This document shows positions 1-7,891 of a DNA stretch of 64,000 nt, one piece after another. The stretch is from assembly GCF_008630495.1 (NCBI RefSeq), contig NZ_VWOJ01000002.1:139001-203000 (forward strand), in the 5' to 3' direction. Below the pieces are notes generated by a model, which ran no database searches, was not told the origin of the DNA, and was given only the letters and a program-made list of their open reading frames with translations. The stretch is from Alkalicaulis satelles (GTDB lineage: Bacteria > Pseudomonadota > Alphaproteobacteria > Caulobacterales > Maricaulaceae). A program made the translations under genes and the position numbers. Numbering within the stretch: position 1 is the first letter of the stretch; every line of letters begins with the position of its first letter.

Positions 1-488
1 CGTCCAATTACGTGCTCGACCGTCTGTGGGAGGGCGACAGCCTGGAAGCGGCCATCGCCGGCGCCCAGGCGGCGGGTTTCGCCGAGGCCGACCCGAGCGC
101 CGATCTGGACGGTCTGGACGCGGCCAACAAGCTGGCCCTCATCGCCCGCGAGGCCTGGGGCGCGGATCTCGACCCGGCGGCCATCAAACGCGAATCCATC
201 CGCGAGCTGCCCGCAGGCGCAGCCGCAGCGGCGCGCCGCCAGTCCCGGCGCCTGCGCCAGGTTGGGCTGCTGGAGCGGTCCGGGGCGCGCGTCACAGCGC
301 AGGTTCGCCTTGAGGCGCTGGCCGAAACCGACGCACTGGCGCGCACGCGCGCAGAAGGCAATTGCGTGGTCCTGAGCCCTGAGCGCGGCGCCCAGGTGAT
401 CGTGGCGGGCAAGGGCGCGGGCCGTGCGCCCACCGCGGCCAGCATCATTGGCGATCTCAACCGTCTGATCGAGGCCCACTGTTCATGA
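1..488 (+). CDS. hom: homoserine dehydrogenase, C-terminal part (cut by window edge)
   Basis: The open frame enters at base 3 and ends in TGA at 486-488, giving about 162 residues of what should be a roughly 430-residue enzyme. The segment AEADPSADLDGLDAANKLAL matches the conserved catalytic-domain helix of homoserine dehydrogenases (usual form AEADPTxDVEGxDAAxKLAI). The rest resembles the family's C-terminal region. The enzyme reduces aspartate semialdehyde to homoserine in the cytoplasm, feeding methionine and threonine synthesis. The stop overlaps the next start as ATGA, so it is translationally coupled to metX and metB, which use its product. Whether an ACT domain is present is unclear because the C-terminal tail is short. 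Confidence 0.88.
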   Translation, partial: SNYVLDRLWEGDSLEAAIAGAQAAGFAEADPSADLDGLDAANKLALIAREAWGADLDPAAIKRESIRELPAGAAAAARRQSRRLRQVGLLERSGARVTAQVRLEALAETDALARTRAEGNCVVLSPERGAQVIVAGKGAGRAPTAASIIGDLNRLIEAHCS

Positions 489-1402
489 GCGCCGCCGTCC
501 TGAAGCCCCCCCTCGCCCCCTGGCCGGTGGAGGATCTGGTCTGCGGCTATGGCGCGCGCAGCGGCGGCTGGTATGAGGCCACGGGCCGGCTGGCGGGCGC
601 AGCCGAGGGACCGGCCGCCATCGTGCTGGGCGGGATTTCGGCCGGGCGCAGACTGCTGGACGATGCGGACGGGCCGGGCTGGTGGCCGGGCGTCGCCGGA
701 CCGGGCGGCGCGCTCAATCCGCGCACGGGCCGCTTTCTGAGCCTGGATTTTCTGGGCGAGGCCGCCCGGCCCTTCCCCAGTGTGGAGGACCAGGCCGACG
801 CCGCGCTGGCGCTGGCTGATGCGGCGGGACTGGACCGCTTCACCCTGGTCGGCGCCAGCTATGGCGGCATGACGGCGCTGGCCATCGCCGCCGCTGCGCC
901 TGAACGCGTCATCCGCGCCGACATATTGTGCGCCGCCGCCCGCCCCCATCCCATGGCCACGGCCTGGCGTGCGATCCAGCGCGAGATCGTGCATCTGGGG
1001 CTGGAGACCGGACGGGGCGCCGAAGCGCTCGATCTCGCCCGGCGCCTGGCCATGACCACTTACCGCACGCCTGAAGAGTTCGCCGCGCGCTTTGACGGGC
1101 CTGAAGCCGTGCAATCCTATCTGGCCGCGCGCGGCGGCGCCTGGGCGCGCGAGACCCGGCCCGAGCGCTTTCTGGTCCTGTCCCAGTCCATGGATGCGGT
1201 GGATATTGCGGTGGAGGCGATAGCCGTCCCCGTGCGCTTCCTGGCGATCAATTCCGACCGGCTGGTCCCGCCGGAGGACGTGGAGGCCGCCGCCGCGCGC
1301 ATGCCCCGCGCCAGCATCACCCGGATCGACAGCCTTTACGGCCATGACGGCTTCCTGAAAGAAACCGAAGCGGTCAACGCCTTCCTGCGGGGCGACGCAT
1401 GA
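485..1402 (+). CDS. metX: homoserine O-acyltransferase (MetX-type alpha/beta hydrolase)
   Basis: A 305-residue alpha/beta-hydrolase fold protein. The nucleophile elbow is GASYGG with Ser125, the acid is likely Asp258 in NSDRLVP, and the base is His287 in YGHDGF, the usual Ser-Asp-His triad of MetX. Early motifs GGISAGRR and FLSLDFLG fit the family, but the protein is shorter than classical 370-residue MetX, as in the compact group. It activates homoserine with an acyl group. Whether acetyl- or succinyl-CoA is used cannot be read from sequence; the downstream cystathionine gamma-synthase accepts either product in different bacteria. ATGA overlaps at both ends place it in a tight hom-metX-metB operon. 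Confidence 0.85.
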   Translation: MSAAVLKPPLAPWPVEDLVCGYGARSGGWYEATGRLAGAAEGPAAIVLGGISAGRRLLDDADGPGWWPGVAGPGGALNPRTGRFLSLDFLGEAARPFPSVEDQADAALALADAAGLDRFTLVGASYGGMTALAIAAAAPERVIRADILCAAARPHPMATAWRAIQREIVHLGLETGRGAEALDLARRLAMTTYRTPEEFAARFDGPEAVQSYLAARGGAWARETRPERFLVLSQSMDAVDIAVEAIAVPVRFLAINSDRLVPPEDVEAAAARMPRASITRIDSLYGHDGFLKETEAVNAFLRGDA

Positions 1403-2547
1403 CCCGGTTCAGCACCCGCGCAGCGCGCGCCGGCATCAATGCCGACCCCGCCCATGGCGCGGTGGTGGCCCCGGTCAGCCTGTCAGCGGCATACCGCCGC
1501 GATGACCCGGCTGCGCCCGGCCCGTTTGATTACGCCCGCACCGCCCATCCCGGCCGCGACCTGCTGGCGCGCACCCTGGCCGATCTGGATGGCGCGTCGG
1601 GGGCGGTGGTCACCGCCTCGGGCATGGCCGCCATCGATCTGGTGCTCAATGATTTGCCCATTGGCGCGCGTATCGTATGCGCCCATGACTGCTATGGCGG
1701 CACGCGCCGGCTGTTTGACGCCCGCGCGCGCCAGCGCGGCTTTGATCTGGTCTATGCCGACTGCACCGATCCTGAGGCCTTGTCAGAGGCTCTCAAGCCG
1801 GGCGCGGCGCTGGCGTTTTTCGAGACCCCGTCCAATCCGCGCCTGCGCATCACGGACCTGGAAGCGGCCTGCGCGCTGGCCCGCAAGGCGGGCGCAGTGA
1901 GCGTGGTCGACAATACCGTGCTCTCGCCCGCCCTTCAGCGCCCGCTGGAGCTGGGCGCGGACATCGCGCTGGCCTCCCTGACCAAGCTGATCAACGGCCA
2001 TTCGGACATGGTGGGCGGGGTTGTGTGCGTGCGCGAGGCGGAGCTTGCCGAACGCCTGTCCTGGTGGGCCAACGCCGCTGGCACGGGCGGGGCGGCGTTT
2101 GACGCCTTCCTCGCCCTGAGAGGCTTGCGCACCTTGCCAGTACGTGCGCGGGTGCAGTCAGAGGCCGCTCTGGAGCTGGCTTCGCGCCTCAACGCCCACA
2201 GGGGTGTGGCGCGGGTGGATTATCCCGGCCTCAAGGGCCATCCCGGCCACGCCATCGCCGCACGCCAGCAGGACGGGTTCGGCCCGCTCCTGAGCTTTGA
2301 GCTCTCAACTGGAGTGAAGGCCGCCCATCAGCTGACGCAGCGCCTGTCGCTCTTCACCCTCGCCCAGTCGCTGGGCGGAACCGAATCGCTGGTGGCCATC
2401 CCCGCCCTGATGACCCATGCGGCCATGAGCCCCGAGGCGCGCGCGCAAGCAGGCGTGGGCGACGGACTGGTGCGCCTGTCGGTGGGGCTGGAGCATGTGG
2501 ACGATCTCTGGGACGATCTCGCTGAAGCGCTGGAACACCGGGCCTGA
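1399..2547 (+). CDS. metB: cystathionine gamma-synthase, PLP-dependent
   Basis: A 382-residue Cys/Met-metabolism PLP enzyme, the normal length for MetB. The cofactor lysine is Lys196 in SLTKLINGHSDMVGG; AHDCYGGTRRLFD, FETPSNPRLR and VVDNTVLSPALQ are conserved PLP-site segments. Similarity to the remembered E. coli MetB sequence runs along the whole length, including the C-terminal LFTLAQSLGGTESL and MTHAAMSPEARA blocks. It joins O-acyl-homoserine and cysteine to cystathionine. Lyase or O-acylhomoserine sulfhydrylase activity is a less likely alternative. It overlaps metX by ATGA and ends this operon; no clear hairpin follows before the next gene. Confidence 0.9.
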   Translation: MTRFSTRAARAGINADPAHGAVVAPVSLSAAYRRDDPAAPGPFDYARTAHPGRDLLARTLADLDGASGAVVTASGMAAIDLVLNDLPIGARIVCAHDCYGGTRRLFDARARQRGFDLVYADCTDPEALSEALKPGAALAFFETPSNPRLRITDLEAACALARKAGAVSVVDNTVLSPALQRPLELGADIALASLTKLINGHSDMVGGVVCVREAELAERLSWWANAAGTGGAAFDAFLALRGLRTLPVRARVQSEAALELASRLNAHRGVARVDYPGLKGHPGHAIAARQQDGFGPLLSFELSTGVKAAHQLTQRLSLFTLAQSLGGTESLVAIPALMTHAAMSPEARAQAGVGDGLVRLSVGLEHVDDLWDDLAEALEHRA

Positions 2548-2621
2548 GAAAGCGGGCTTCGCGCGGCGTGCAAGCCGGTTAGACTGTCCGGCGAACACAC
2601 CAGACAGGGAGACTTCACGCC

Positions 2622-2918
2622 ATGGCCGCCCCTCTCGGCTCCAAAGCCAATCCGTCCCAATATGACTGCTATCCCGATCTGGCCGAGGACGAGCCCTATT
2701 TCGTCATCCGCGCCCATGATCCGCTGTCCAGCGCGCTGGTGGAGCTGCACGCCTATATCGGCGCGGGCCAGCCCGGCGCGGCCCATAACAAGCTCGCCGA
2801 GATCATGGAGCTGACCCGCGACCGCGCGCCCCGTCCGGCGGGCAGTCCGAAATACCGCGAGACCTTCGCCATCTCCCAGTCCATGGAGCAATGGCGCGAC
2901 ACCCATCCCAAGAGCTGA
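2622..2918 (+). CDS. conserved hypothetical protein, 98 aa
   Basis: A small soluble protein that I do not recognise. It has no signal peptide or membrane segment. The N-terminal part carries an acidic, aromatic stretch (YDCYPDLAEDEPYFVI), followed by two predicted helices (SALVELHAYIGAGQ and AAHNKLAEIMELTRD) and a basic, proline-rich tail. An AGGGAGA-like ribosome site (acagggagac) lies a few bases upstream of the ATG, which supports this start. It stands alone between metB and a convergent hsp20 gene, with a hairpin after its stop. Confidence 0.7.
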   Translation: MAAPLGSKANPSQYDCYPDLAEDEPYFVIRAHDPLSSALVELHAYIGAGQPGAAHNKLAEIMELTRDRAPRPAGSPKYRETFAISQSMEQWRDTHPKS

Positions 2919-2937
2919 CAGGCCTCAACACAGAAAA

Positions 2938-2967
2938 CCCGGCGCGCCAGGGGACAAGCGCGCCGGG
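2938..2967. terminator. GC-rich hairpin between convergent genes
   Basis: A perfect 10-bp inverted repeat (CCCGGCGCGC and GCGCGCCGGG) with a 10-base loop. It lies between the stop of the 98-aa gene and the 3' end of the convergent hsp20 gene. There is no T-run, as is common in high-GC alphaproteobacteria, so terminator function is inferred from position and stem strength. Confidence 0.6.
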
Positions 2968-3005
2968 TCAGTCTGAACGGTCAGTCTGAACGGTCAGGAT
3001 GAACG
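2967..3005. repeat. three tandem 13-bp repeats
   Basis: The unit GTCAGTCTGAACG occurs twice in direct succession (2967-2979 and 2980-2992), followed by a third copy with two changes (2993-3005). It directly abuts the hairpin at 2938-2967 and lies in the 3' intergenic space of two convergent genes. Function unknown; it could be slippage-prone simple repeat DNA. Confidence 0.75.
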
Positions 3006-3090
3006 GATCGGTCAGGAACGGCCCCGGCCAGGCGCGGTCTTGCGGGGGGAGGGGAACGCGCGCCCGACCGGTCCGTATCTCACCGAAGCC

Positions 3091-3564
3091 TCAGGCGGCG
3101 GACGCCTTCCGGCCTCCGGTGAGCAGTTTCGCGCCGGTCTTGCCATTGATGGCGATGCGGCGCGGCTTCATGGCCTCGGGCACTTCGCGCTCGAGGCGGA
3201 TGGTCAGAAGCCCGTTCTCAAGGCGCGCTTCACGAACCTGGATATGATCAGCCAGGTGGAAGCGGCGCTCGAACGAGCGCTCGGCGATGCCGCGATGCAG
3301 GAAATTGCGGGAATCCTGCGCCTCGCCGGCGCCGCGCTTGCCGGCCACGCTCAGCACATTCTCCTGGATCTCGACATCGATATCGCTCTCGGAGAAGCCG
3401 GCCACGGCCAGTTCGATGATGTATTCGTGCTCGCCCACCTGCTCAATATTGTAGGGCGGATAGGCCACGCCGGTTTCCTGCTTGGCGGCGGTGTCGATCA
3501 TGTCGGCCAGCCGGTCGAACCCGACAATGGTCCGGTAGAGCGGGGTGAAGTCCACAGTACGCAT
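3091..3564 (-). CDS. small heat-shock protein, Hsp20/IbpA family
   Basis: A 157-residue alpha-crystallin-type chaperone that holds unfolding proteins during stress. The N-terminus MRTVDFTPLYRTIVGFDRL and following YPPYNIEQVGEHEY are typical of proteobacterial IbpA/Hsp20. The crystallin domain covers about residues 38-138 and includes LAVAGF, LSVAGKR and the late ENGLLTIRLEREVPE strand region. The ATG at 3562-3564 is chosen because a strong AAGGAGG stands 6-7 bases upstream and homologues start here; the frame stays open far upstream, but that is a chance extension. A sigma-32-like promoter and a ROSE-like leader precede it, so both transcription and translation are probably heat induced. Confidence 0.93.
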   Translation of the reverse strand: MRTVDFTPLYRTIVGFDRLADMIDTAAKQETGVAYPPYNIEQVGEHEYIIELAVAGFSESDIDVEIQENVLSVAGKRGAGEAQDSRNFLHRGIAERSFERRFHLADHIQVREARLENGLLTIRLEREVPEAMKPRRIAINGKTGAKLLTGGRKASAA

Positions 3565-3612
3565 ATGATCCTCCTTCGAAGCGATCACGCGATCCCCGGC
3601 TTGCCGGGAAGC
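3565..3612 (-). promoter_or_regulatory. ROSE-like RNA thermometer in the hsp20 leader
   Basis: On the minus strand, UCGCU, a short UCGA spacer and AGGAGGA stand directly before the ATG. ROSE elements use a U(U/C)GCU motif to pair with the Shine-Dalgarno sequence, including a G-G mismatch. A second arrangement is also possible: GUGAUC (3583-3588) can pair with GAUCAU (3565-3570), closing the ribosome site in a loop. A CCGGC/GCCGG hairpin lies just upstream, as in multi-hairpin ROSE leaders. Call by motif only, no folding calculation. Confidence 0.6.
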
Positions 3613-3715
3613 GCTGTTTGCAGTTGCTTTTGCGCCTGATGTCCGGCCCGCATCGCGCAGCCCCGGCCTCAGGCGCCGTCTTTCGCCAGACCCCGTAAGG
3701 CGGCCTGGCAAAACC

Positions 3716-3745
3716 GATGTGGGAATCGATTTTCGTGTGCGCAAG
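3716..3745 (-). promoter_or_regulatory. heat-shock (RpoH-type) promoter of hsp20
   Basis: Minus-strand CTTGCGC (3739-3745), 15 bases, then CCCACATC (3716-3723). This fits the sigma-32 pattern CTTG near -35 and CCCCAT-like near -10. It would give a leader of about 145 bases, long enough for the ROSE-like hairpins. Confidence 0.55.
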
Positions 3746-3822
3746 AGGCGCCCGGCCGGGCTTGCCCGGCGGGGCTCTATTGGCCATGACTTTGGCTGTC
3801 CACAGCCAACCGGAGAGCCGCC

Positions 3823-4764
3823 ATGCCCCGCCTTCGCCCTTTGCAGCTTCTGGCGCTGAGCGCCGCCCTGTGGCTGACCGCTTGCGGAGGCGGCGATAAT
3901 GGCGATGCGCCGGAGACTGACCCCGGCGCCAATGGCGAAGCGCCCGCCGCCATGGATGAGGCGCCTGCGGGCAGCGAGCCGGCCGAGGCCCTGGACTTCA
4001 CCCGTCTGGGCGATGTCACCGCCGCGCCCTGGCGCGATGCAGCGGCGCGCGCGCGCGATGGTGCGCGCAACCCGGTCGATACGCTGGAATTTTTCACCAT
4101 CGATCCGTCCACGACCATTGTCGAAATCTGGCCGGGCGGGGGCTGGTATGCCGACATCCTGGCGCCCTGGATCCACGCTCATGGCGGGCGTTATATCGCC
4201 GCCTGGCCGCCGGTAGGGCCGGACAATGCCCGCGCCACCGCCCTGCGCGAGCGCTTTGCGGCGCGCTTTGACCACCCCGCCTTTGGCGAGCTGACCCTGG
4301 CCGGATTCGGACCTGAAGGATTTGAGGGGCTGGAGCCGGGCTCGGCGGACGCCATCCTGACCTTCCGCAATGTGCATAACTGGATGGCCGGCGGCTTCTC
4401 TGAAACCGCCTTCGAGAGCTTTTTCGAAGCGCTGAAGCCCGGCGGCATACTGGGCGTGGTCGAGCACCGCCTGCCCGCCAACCGGGTGCAGGACCCGCGC
4501 GCGGCGTCAGGCTATGTGCAGGAAGACTATGTGGTGGCGCTGGCCGCTGAAGCCGGGTTCGAACTGGCGGGCGCCAGCGAGATCAACGCCAACCCGGCCG
4601 ACACCGCCGACCACCCTTTCGGGGTCTGGACCCTGCCGCCGGTGGGGCGCACCTCGCCGCTGGGCGAGCCCCATGATCCCAGCTTTGACCGCGCGCCGTT
4701 CGAAGAGATCGGGGAATCGGACCGCATGACGCTGCTGTTCCGCAAGCCCGTCAGCGAAGAATGA
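3823..4764 (+). CDS. lipoprotein with class I methyltransferase-like domain
   Basis: A 313-residue protein with a lipoprotein signal: hydrophobic LQLLALSAALWLTAC with the modified cysteine at 21, then a Gly/Asp/Glu/Ala-rich linker to about residue 65. The rest resembles the predicted SAM-dependent methyltransferase family COG4798: IVEIWPGGGWYADILAPW stands where motif I (hydrophobic-E-x-GxGxG) is expected, DAILTFRNVHNW at motif IV and FEALKPGGILGVVEHR at the post-motif. The reaction and substrate are unknown. An exported SAM-dependent enzyme is odd since SAM is cytoplasmic, so it may bind another ligand. It is divergent from hsp20 and overlaps the next gene by ATGA. Confidence 0.8.
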   Translation: MPRLRPLQLLALSAALWLTACGGGDNGDAPETDPGANGEAPAAMDEAPAGSEPAEALDFTRLGDVTAAPWRDAAARARDGARNPVDTLEFFTIDPSTTIVEIWPGGGWYADILAPWIHAHGGRYIAAWPPVGPDNARATALRERFAARFDHPAFGELTLAGFGPEGFEGLEPGSADAILTFRNVHNWMAGGFSETAFESFFEALKPGGILGVVEHRLPANRVQDPRAASGYVQEDYVVALAAEAGFELAGASEINANPADTADHPFGVWTLPPVGRTSPLGEPHDPSFDRAPFEEIGESDRMTLLFRKPVSEE

Positions 4765-5411
4765 TCGCCGCGCTGGCCATGGCGCTGGCGCTGGCCGGGA
4801 CGCCGGTTCCCGATGCGCGCATCGTGCCGGCCGAGCGCGTGTTTGCGTTCTGGAGCCAGTACAACGCCCTGCCCGAAGAGGAACGCAACGCCTTCACCCT
4901 GCGCTATGGCCTGGGCGGTACGGGCCCCGGCGGCGAGGACTGGCGCTTCTGGACCGCGCTGGAGGGCGAGGACTGGGTGGAGATCACGCCTGGACCTGAA
5001 GGCGTGGTGACGCCGCCCGACCCGGACCGCCTGGCGGCGGGTTTGAGGCTCGCCACTGACGCCCCGCAAGGCGCGGTGCGCGCCGAGGTTCAGTTTGCAC
5101 TGAGCGCCGCGCCGGCGCGTGTGTACGCCCTTGAAGAACTGCAGGCCGCCCTCGCCCAGTCGCGCGCCGCGCTGCGCCGCCAGCTGGGGCTGCGCGCCCT
5201 GATCGCGCCGCGCCCGCGCCGGATCGATTTCACGTTCGAAGGCCCGGCGCCGGACGCCTTCGCGGTGTTTGCCGATGGCCGCGAGCTGGAGCTCACCAGC
5301 GTGTTTGAAAACGTGATCCAGCTCGATCCCGGCGCCCGTGAGCTGCGCGGGGCGCAAACGATCCGCTTCGCCCGCGCCCCGCTTCATGCCGTGATCGTCG
5401 TGGCGAACTAG
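4761..5411 (+). CDS. exported hypothetical protein, 216 aa
   Basis: It starts in an ATGA overlap with the lipoprotein gene, so the two are probably co-translated. A short signal peptide (MIAALAMALALAGTPVPDA) suggests export to the periplasm. The body is rich in aromatic and acidic residues (FWSQYNALPEEERNAF, DWRFWTALEGEDW), and the C-terminal half looks like beta strands ending in HAVIVVAN. There are no recognisable catalytic motifs or cysteines. I do not recognise a family; the coupling suggests a role shared with the methyltransferase-like lipoprotein. A 9-bp hairpin follows immediately. Confidence 0.7.
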   Translation: MIAALAMALALAGTPVPDARIVPAERVFAFWSQYNALPEEERNAFTLRYGLGGTGPGGEDWRFWTALEGEDWVEITPGPEGVVTPPDPDRLAAGLRLATDAPQGAVRAEVQFALSAAPARVYALEELQAALAQSRAALRRQLGLRALIAPRPRRIDFTFEGPAPDAFAVFADGRELELTSVFENVIQLDPGARELRGAQTIRFARAPLHAVIVVAN

Positions 5412-5412
5412 G

Positions 5413-5435
5413 GGCCCGGCCTGTGCGGCCGGGCC
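5413..5435. terminator. bidirectional terminator hairpin
   Basis: Perfect 9-bp inverted repeat GGCCCGGCC and GGCCGGGCC with a 5-base loop (TGTGC), starting two bases after the stop of the plus-strand gene and 22 bases from the 3' end of the convergent ABC transporter gene. No T-run. Confidence 0.65.
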
Positions 5436-5456
5436 GGGAATCCCGGAGCCCGGCCG

Positions 5457-7316
5457 CTACTGCGCCGGGACAGCCAGATCAGGCGCATCCACATTCAGGA
5501 ACCCGCCTGACTGGCGCTTCCACAGCTGTGCGTAGACGCCATCCTTCGCCAGCAGGGCGTCATGGGCGCCCTGCTCGATGACCCGGCCCTTCTCCATCAC
5601 CACCAGCCGGTCGAGCATGGCGATGGTGGACAGCCGGTGCGCGATGGCGATCACGGTCTTGCCCTCCATCAGCTGGTAGAGCTGGTCCTGGATGGCGGCC
5701 TCGATTTCAGAATCAAGGGCTGAGGTGGCTTCGTCCAGCACCAGGATCGGCGCGTTCTTCAACAATATGCGCGCGATAGCGATGCGCTGGCGCTGGCCGC
5801 CGGACAGCTTCACCCCCCGCTCGCCCACATGGGCGTCATAGCCCATGCGGCCATCGATATCGGACAAGTCCGGGATGAAGGCGTCCGCTTGCGCCCGGCG
5901 GGCCGCCTCCATGACGGCTGCGTCGCCGGCATCGGCCGAGCCATAGGCGATATTATCCCGGATCGAGCGGTGCAGCAGGGAGGTGTCCTGCGTCACCATG
6001 CCGATCTGGCGGCGCAGCGAGTCTTGCGTGACCTGCGAGATATCCTGCCCGTCAATCGTGATGCGTCCGCCTTCCAGCTCGTAAAAGCGCAAAAGCAGAT
6101 TGACCAGGGTGGACTTGCCCACGCCGGACCGCCCGACCAGCCCCACCTTCTCGCCCGGTGCGATATCAAGGTTGAGCCCGTCGATCACACCGGCCTCCTT
6201 GCCGTAATGGAAGGAAATGCTTTCAAACCGGATCGCGCCTTGCGTCACTTCCAGCGGCTTGGCGCCGGGCGCATCCTGGATGGCCTGTTCCTGCGCGATG
6301 GTGTTGATGCCGTCTTGTATCGTGCCGACCGCTTCGAACAGGCCGGCCGTCTCCCACAATATCCAGTCCGACATCGCCCGGATGCGCATGACGATAGCGA
6401 CCGCGACGGCGACCACGCCCAGACCCACCAAACCCATCTGCCAGGCCACGATGACAGCGGCCGTCACCGCTACCAGCAGCGCCGCATTGAGCGTCTGCAA
6501 AAGCGTGTAGAGCCCGGTCACCAGCCGCATCTGCTTGTGCACCGTACCCATGAAACCGCTCATCGCATCGCGCGCATAGGCTTCCTCGCGGCGGGCATGG
6601 GCGAACAGCTTGATGGTCTGGATGTTGGTGTAGCTGTCAACGACACGCCCGGTCATCTCCGCGCGGGCGTCGGCCTGCTTCATGGAGATGTCGCGCAGAC
6701 GCGGAATGAAGTGGACCAGAAGCCAGATATAGGCCGCCAGCCACGCGACCAGCGGGACCATCAGGAAGGGCTCGGCCCCGCCCACCAGCACCAGCGCGCC
6801 GATGAAATAGACGACCACATAGACGAAGATATCGAGCACCTTCATCACGGTTTCCCGGATGGCCAGCGCGGTCTGCATCACCTTCTGGCTGACCCGGCCG
6901 GCGAACTCGTCCTGGAAGAAGCTCATCGACTGGCCGAGGATGTAGCGGTGGGTCAGCCAGCGCGCGAGCATCGGGAAATTGCCGAATATCGTCTGGTGCG
7001 TGATCAGCGAATTGAACAGCACCAGCACCGGAAATCCGATCAGCACGAAGGCCGCCATGGCGATGAGCCCGGCCCCGTGTTCTTCAAACAGGGTCTCGCG
7101 GTCCGCCGCCGCCAGCCAGTCCACCAGCGTGCCGAGAAAGCCAAGGAATACGACCTCGAAGATCGACAGGATCGCGGTCAGCGCCGACAGCGTGACCAGC
7201 CATGGCCAGACCGGCCGCGTGTAGTGAATCACAAATCCGAGAAGGCTTCTGGGCGGCGCTTCCGGCTCGGTTGCGGGGAAAGGATCAACGCGGGTTTCGA
7301 AAAAACGGAACATCAA
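5457..7316 (-). CDS. ABC exporter, fused membrane and ATPase domains
   Basis: A 619-residue half-transporter of the MsbA/multidrug type. Residues about 25-330 form a six-helix exporter domain. The ATPase follows: Walker A GRSGVGKST at 395-403, signature LSGGQRQR at 504-511, Walker B ILVLDEATSALD at 524-535 and the H-loop histidine at 560. It should act as a homodimer in the inner membrane, exporting a lipid, drug or other amphipathic substrate; the substrate is not evident. It is transcribed divergently from soxR through a promoter with a SoxR box in its 19-bp spacer, which points to export or detoxification of redox-active compounds. Confidence 0.9.
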   Translation of the reverse strand: MMFRFFETRVDPFPATEPEAPPRSLLGFVIHYTRPVWPWLVTLSALTAILSIFEVVFLGFLGTLVDWLAAADRETLFEEHGAGLIAMAAFVLIGFPVLVLFNSLITHQTIFGNFPMLARWLTHRYILGQSMSFFQDEFAGRVSQKVMQTALAIRETVMKVLDIFVYVVVYFIGALVLVGGAEPFLMVPLVAWLAAYIWLLVHFIPRLRDISMKQADARAEMTGRVVDSYTNIQTIKLFAHARREEAYARDAMSGFMGTVHKQMRLVTGLYTLLQTLNAALLVAVTAAVIVAWQMGLVGLGVVAVAVAIVMRIRAMSDWILWETAGLFEAVGTIQDGINTIAQEQAIQDAPGAKPLEVTQGAIRFESISFHYGKEAGVIDGLNLDIAPGEKVGLVGRSGVGKSTLVNLLLRFYELEGGRITIDGQDISQVTQDSLRRQIGMVTQDTSLLHRSIRDNIAYGSADAGDAAVMEAARRAQADAFIPDLSDIDGRMGYDAHVGERGVKLSGGQRQRIAIARILLKNAPILVLDEATSALDSEIEAAIQDQLYQLMEGKTVIAIAHRLSTIAMLDRLVVMEKGRVIEQGAHDALLAKDGVYAQLWKRQSGGFLNVDAPDLAVPAQ

Positions 7317-7367
7317 ACTCTCGATTTCAAGACGCCGGGGCGCGGGCTTGCCGGCATGACCAGGACC

Positions 7368-7398
7368 GGTCTAGAACCTCAACCTATATTGAGGTCAA
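7368..7398 (-). promoter_or_regulatory. SoxR-controlled promoter with SoxR box
   Basis: Minus strand: -35 TTGACC (7393-7398), a 19-base spacer, and -10 TAGACC (7368-7373). Within it lies the dyad CCTCAA-N6-TTGAGG at 7377-7394, matching the classical SoxR box. The overlong 19-base spacer is the hallmark of MerR-family activated promoters. It faces the ABC exporter gene; the same box can act on soxR. Confidence 0.85.
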
Positions 7399-7409
7399 AG
7401 GTGAAATGC

Positions 7410-7868
7410 ATGTCGAAGGCGCAATCTTGCAAGAAACTGCACAGCCTGAGCGTAGGCGATCTGGCGGCCCGGGCCGGGGTGAGCGTCTCCACACTGCATT
7501 TTTACGAAACGAAGGGGCTGATCGCCAGCACGCGCACAGGGGGAAACCAGCGCCGCTTTGGCCGCGACGTGCTGCGCCGTGTGGCGGTGATCCGTGTGGC
7601 CCAGCGCGCCGGCGTGCCGCTGGCCGAGATTCGCCAAGCGCTCGACGCCCTGCCCGCCCGGCGCACGCCCACTGCAGCTGACTGGGCGAAACTCTCTGAA
7701 GGCTGGAAAGCCCAGCTGGAAGCCCGCATCGCCAGCCTGACGCATCTGAAAGACCAGCTGGACGGCTGTATCGGCTGCGGCTGCCTGTCCCTGAGCGACT
7801 GCCCCTTGCGCAATCCCGGCGACGCGCTCGCCAAAGAAGGTCCGGGGGCAAGGCTGCTGCAAGGCTGA
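7410..7868 (+). CDS. soxR: redox-sensing transcriptional activator SoxR
   Basis: A 152-residue MerR-family regulator, the normal SoxR length. The winged HTH spans residues 13-75 (SVGDLAARAGVSVSTLHFYE, then RRFGRDVLRRVAVIRVAQ), followed by a dimerisation helix. The four [2Fe-2S] ligands are Cys120, 123, 125 and 131 in CIGCGCLSLSDC, the same pattern as E. coli SoxR. One-electron oxidation by redox-cycling compounds or superoxide activates it. The ATG at 7410 is chosen because the HTH begins just after it; the frame is open far upstream only as antisense to the ABC gene. A SoxR box lies 16-33 bases upstream, so it regulates the divergent exporter and probably itself. Confidence 0.95.
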   Translation: MSKAQSCKKLHSLSVGDLAARAGVSVSTLHFYETKGLIASTRTGGNQRRFGRDVLRRVAVIRVAQRAGVPLAEIRQALDALPARRTPTAADWAKLSEGWKAQLEARIASLTHLKDQLDGCIGCGCLSLSDCPLRNPGDALAKEGPGARLLQG

Positions 7869-7891
7869 CCCGCCCCCGACCCCTTTTCCGG

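Noticed and set aside
5829-7409. N-terminal extension of soxR by over 500 codons
   Set aside because: The extension is antisense to the ABC exporter; SoxR length and the SoxR box both place the start at 7410.
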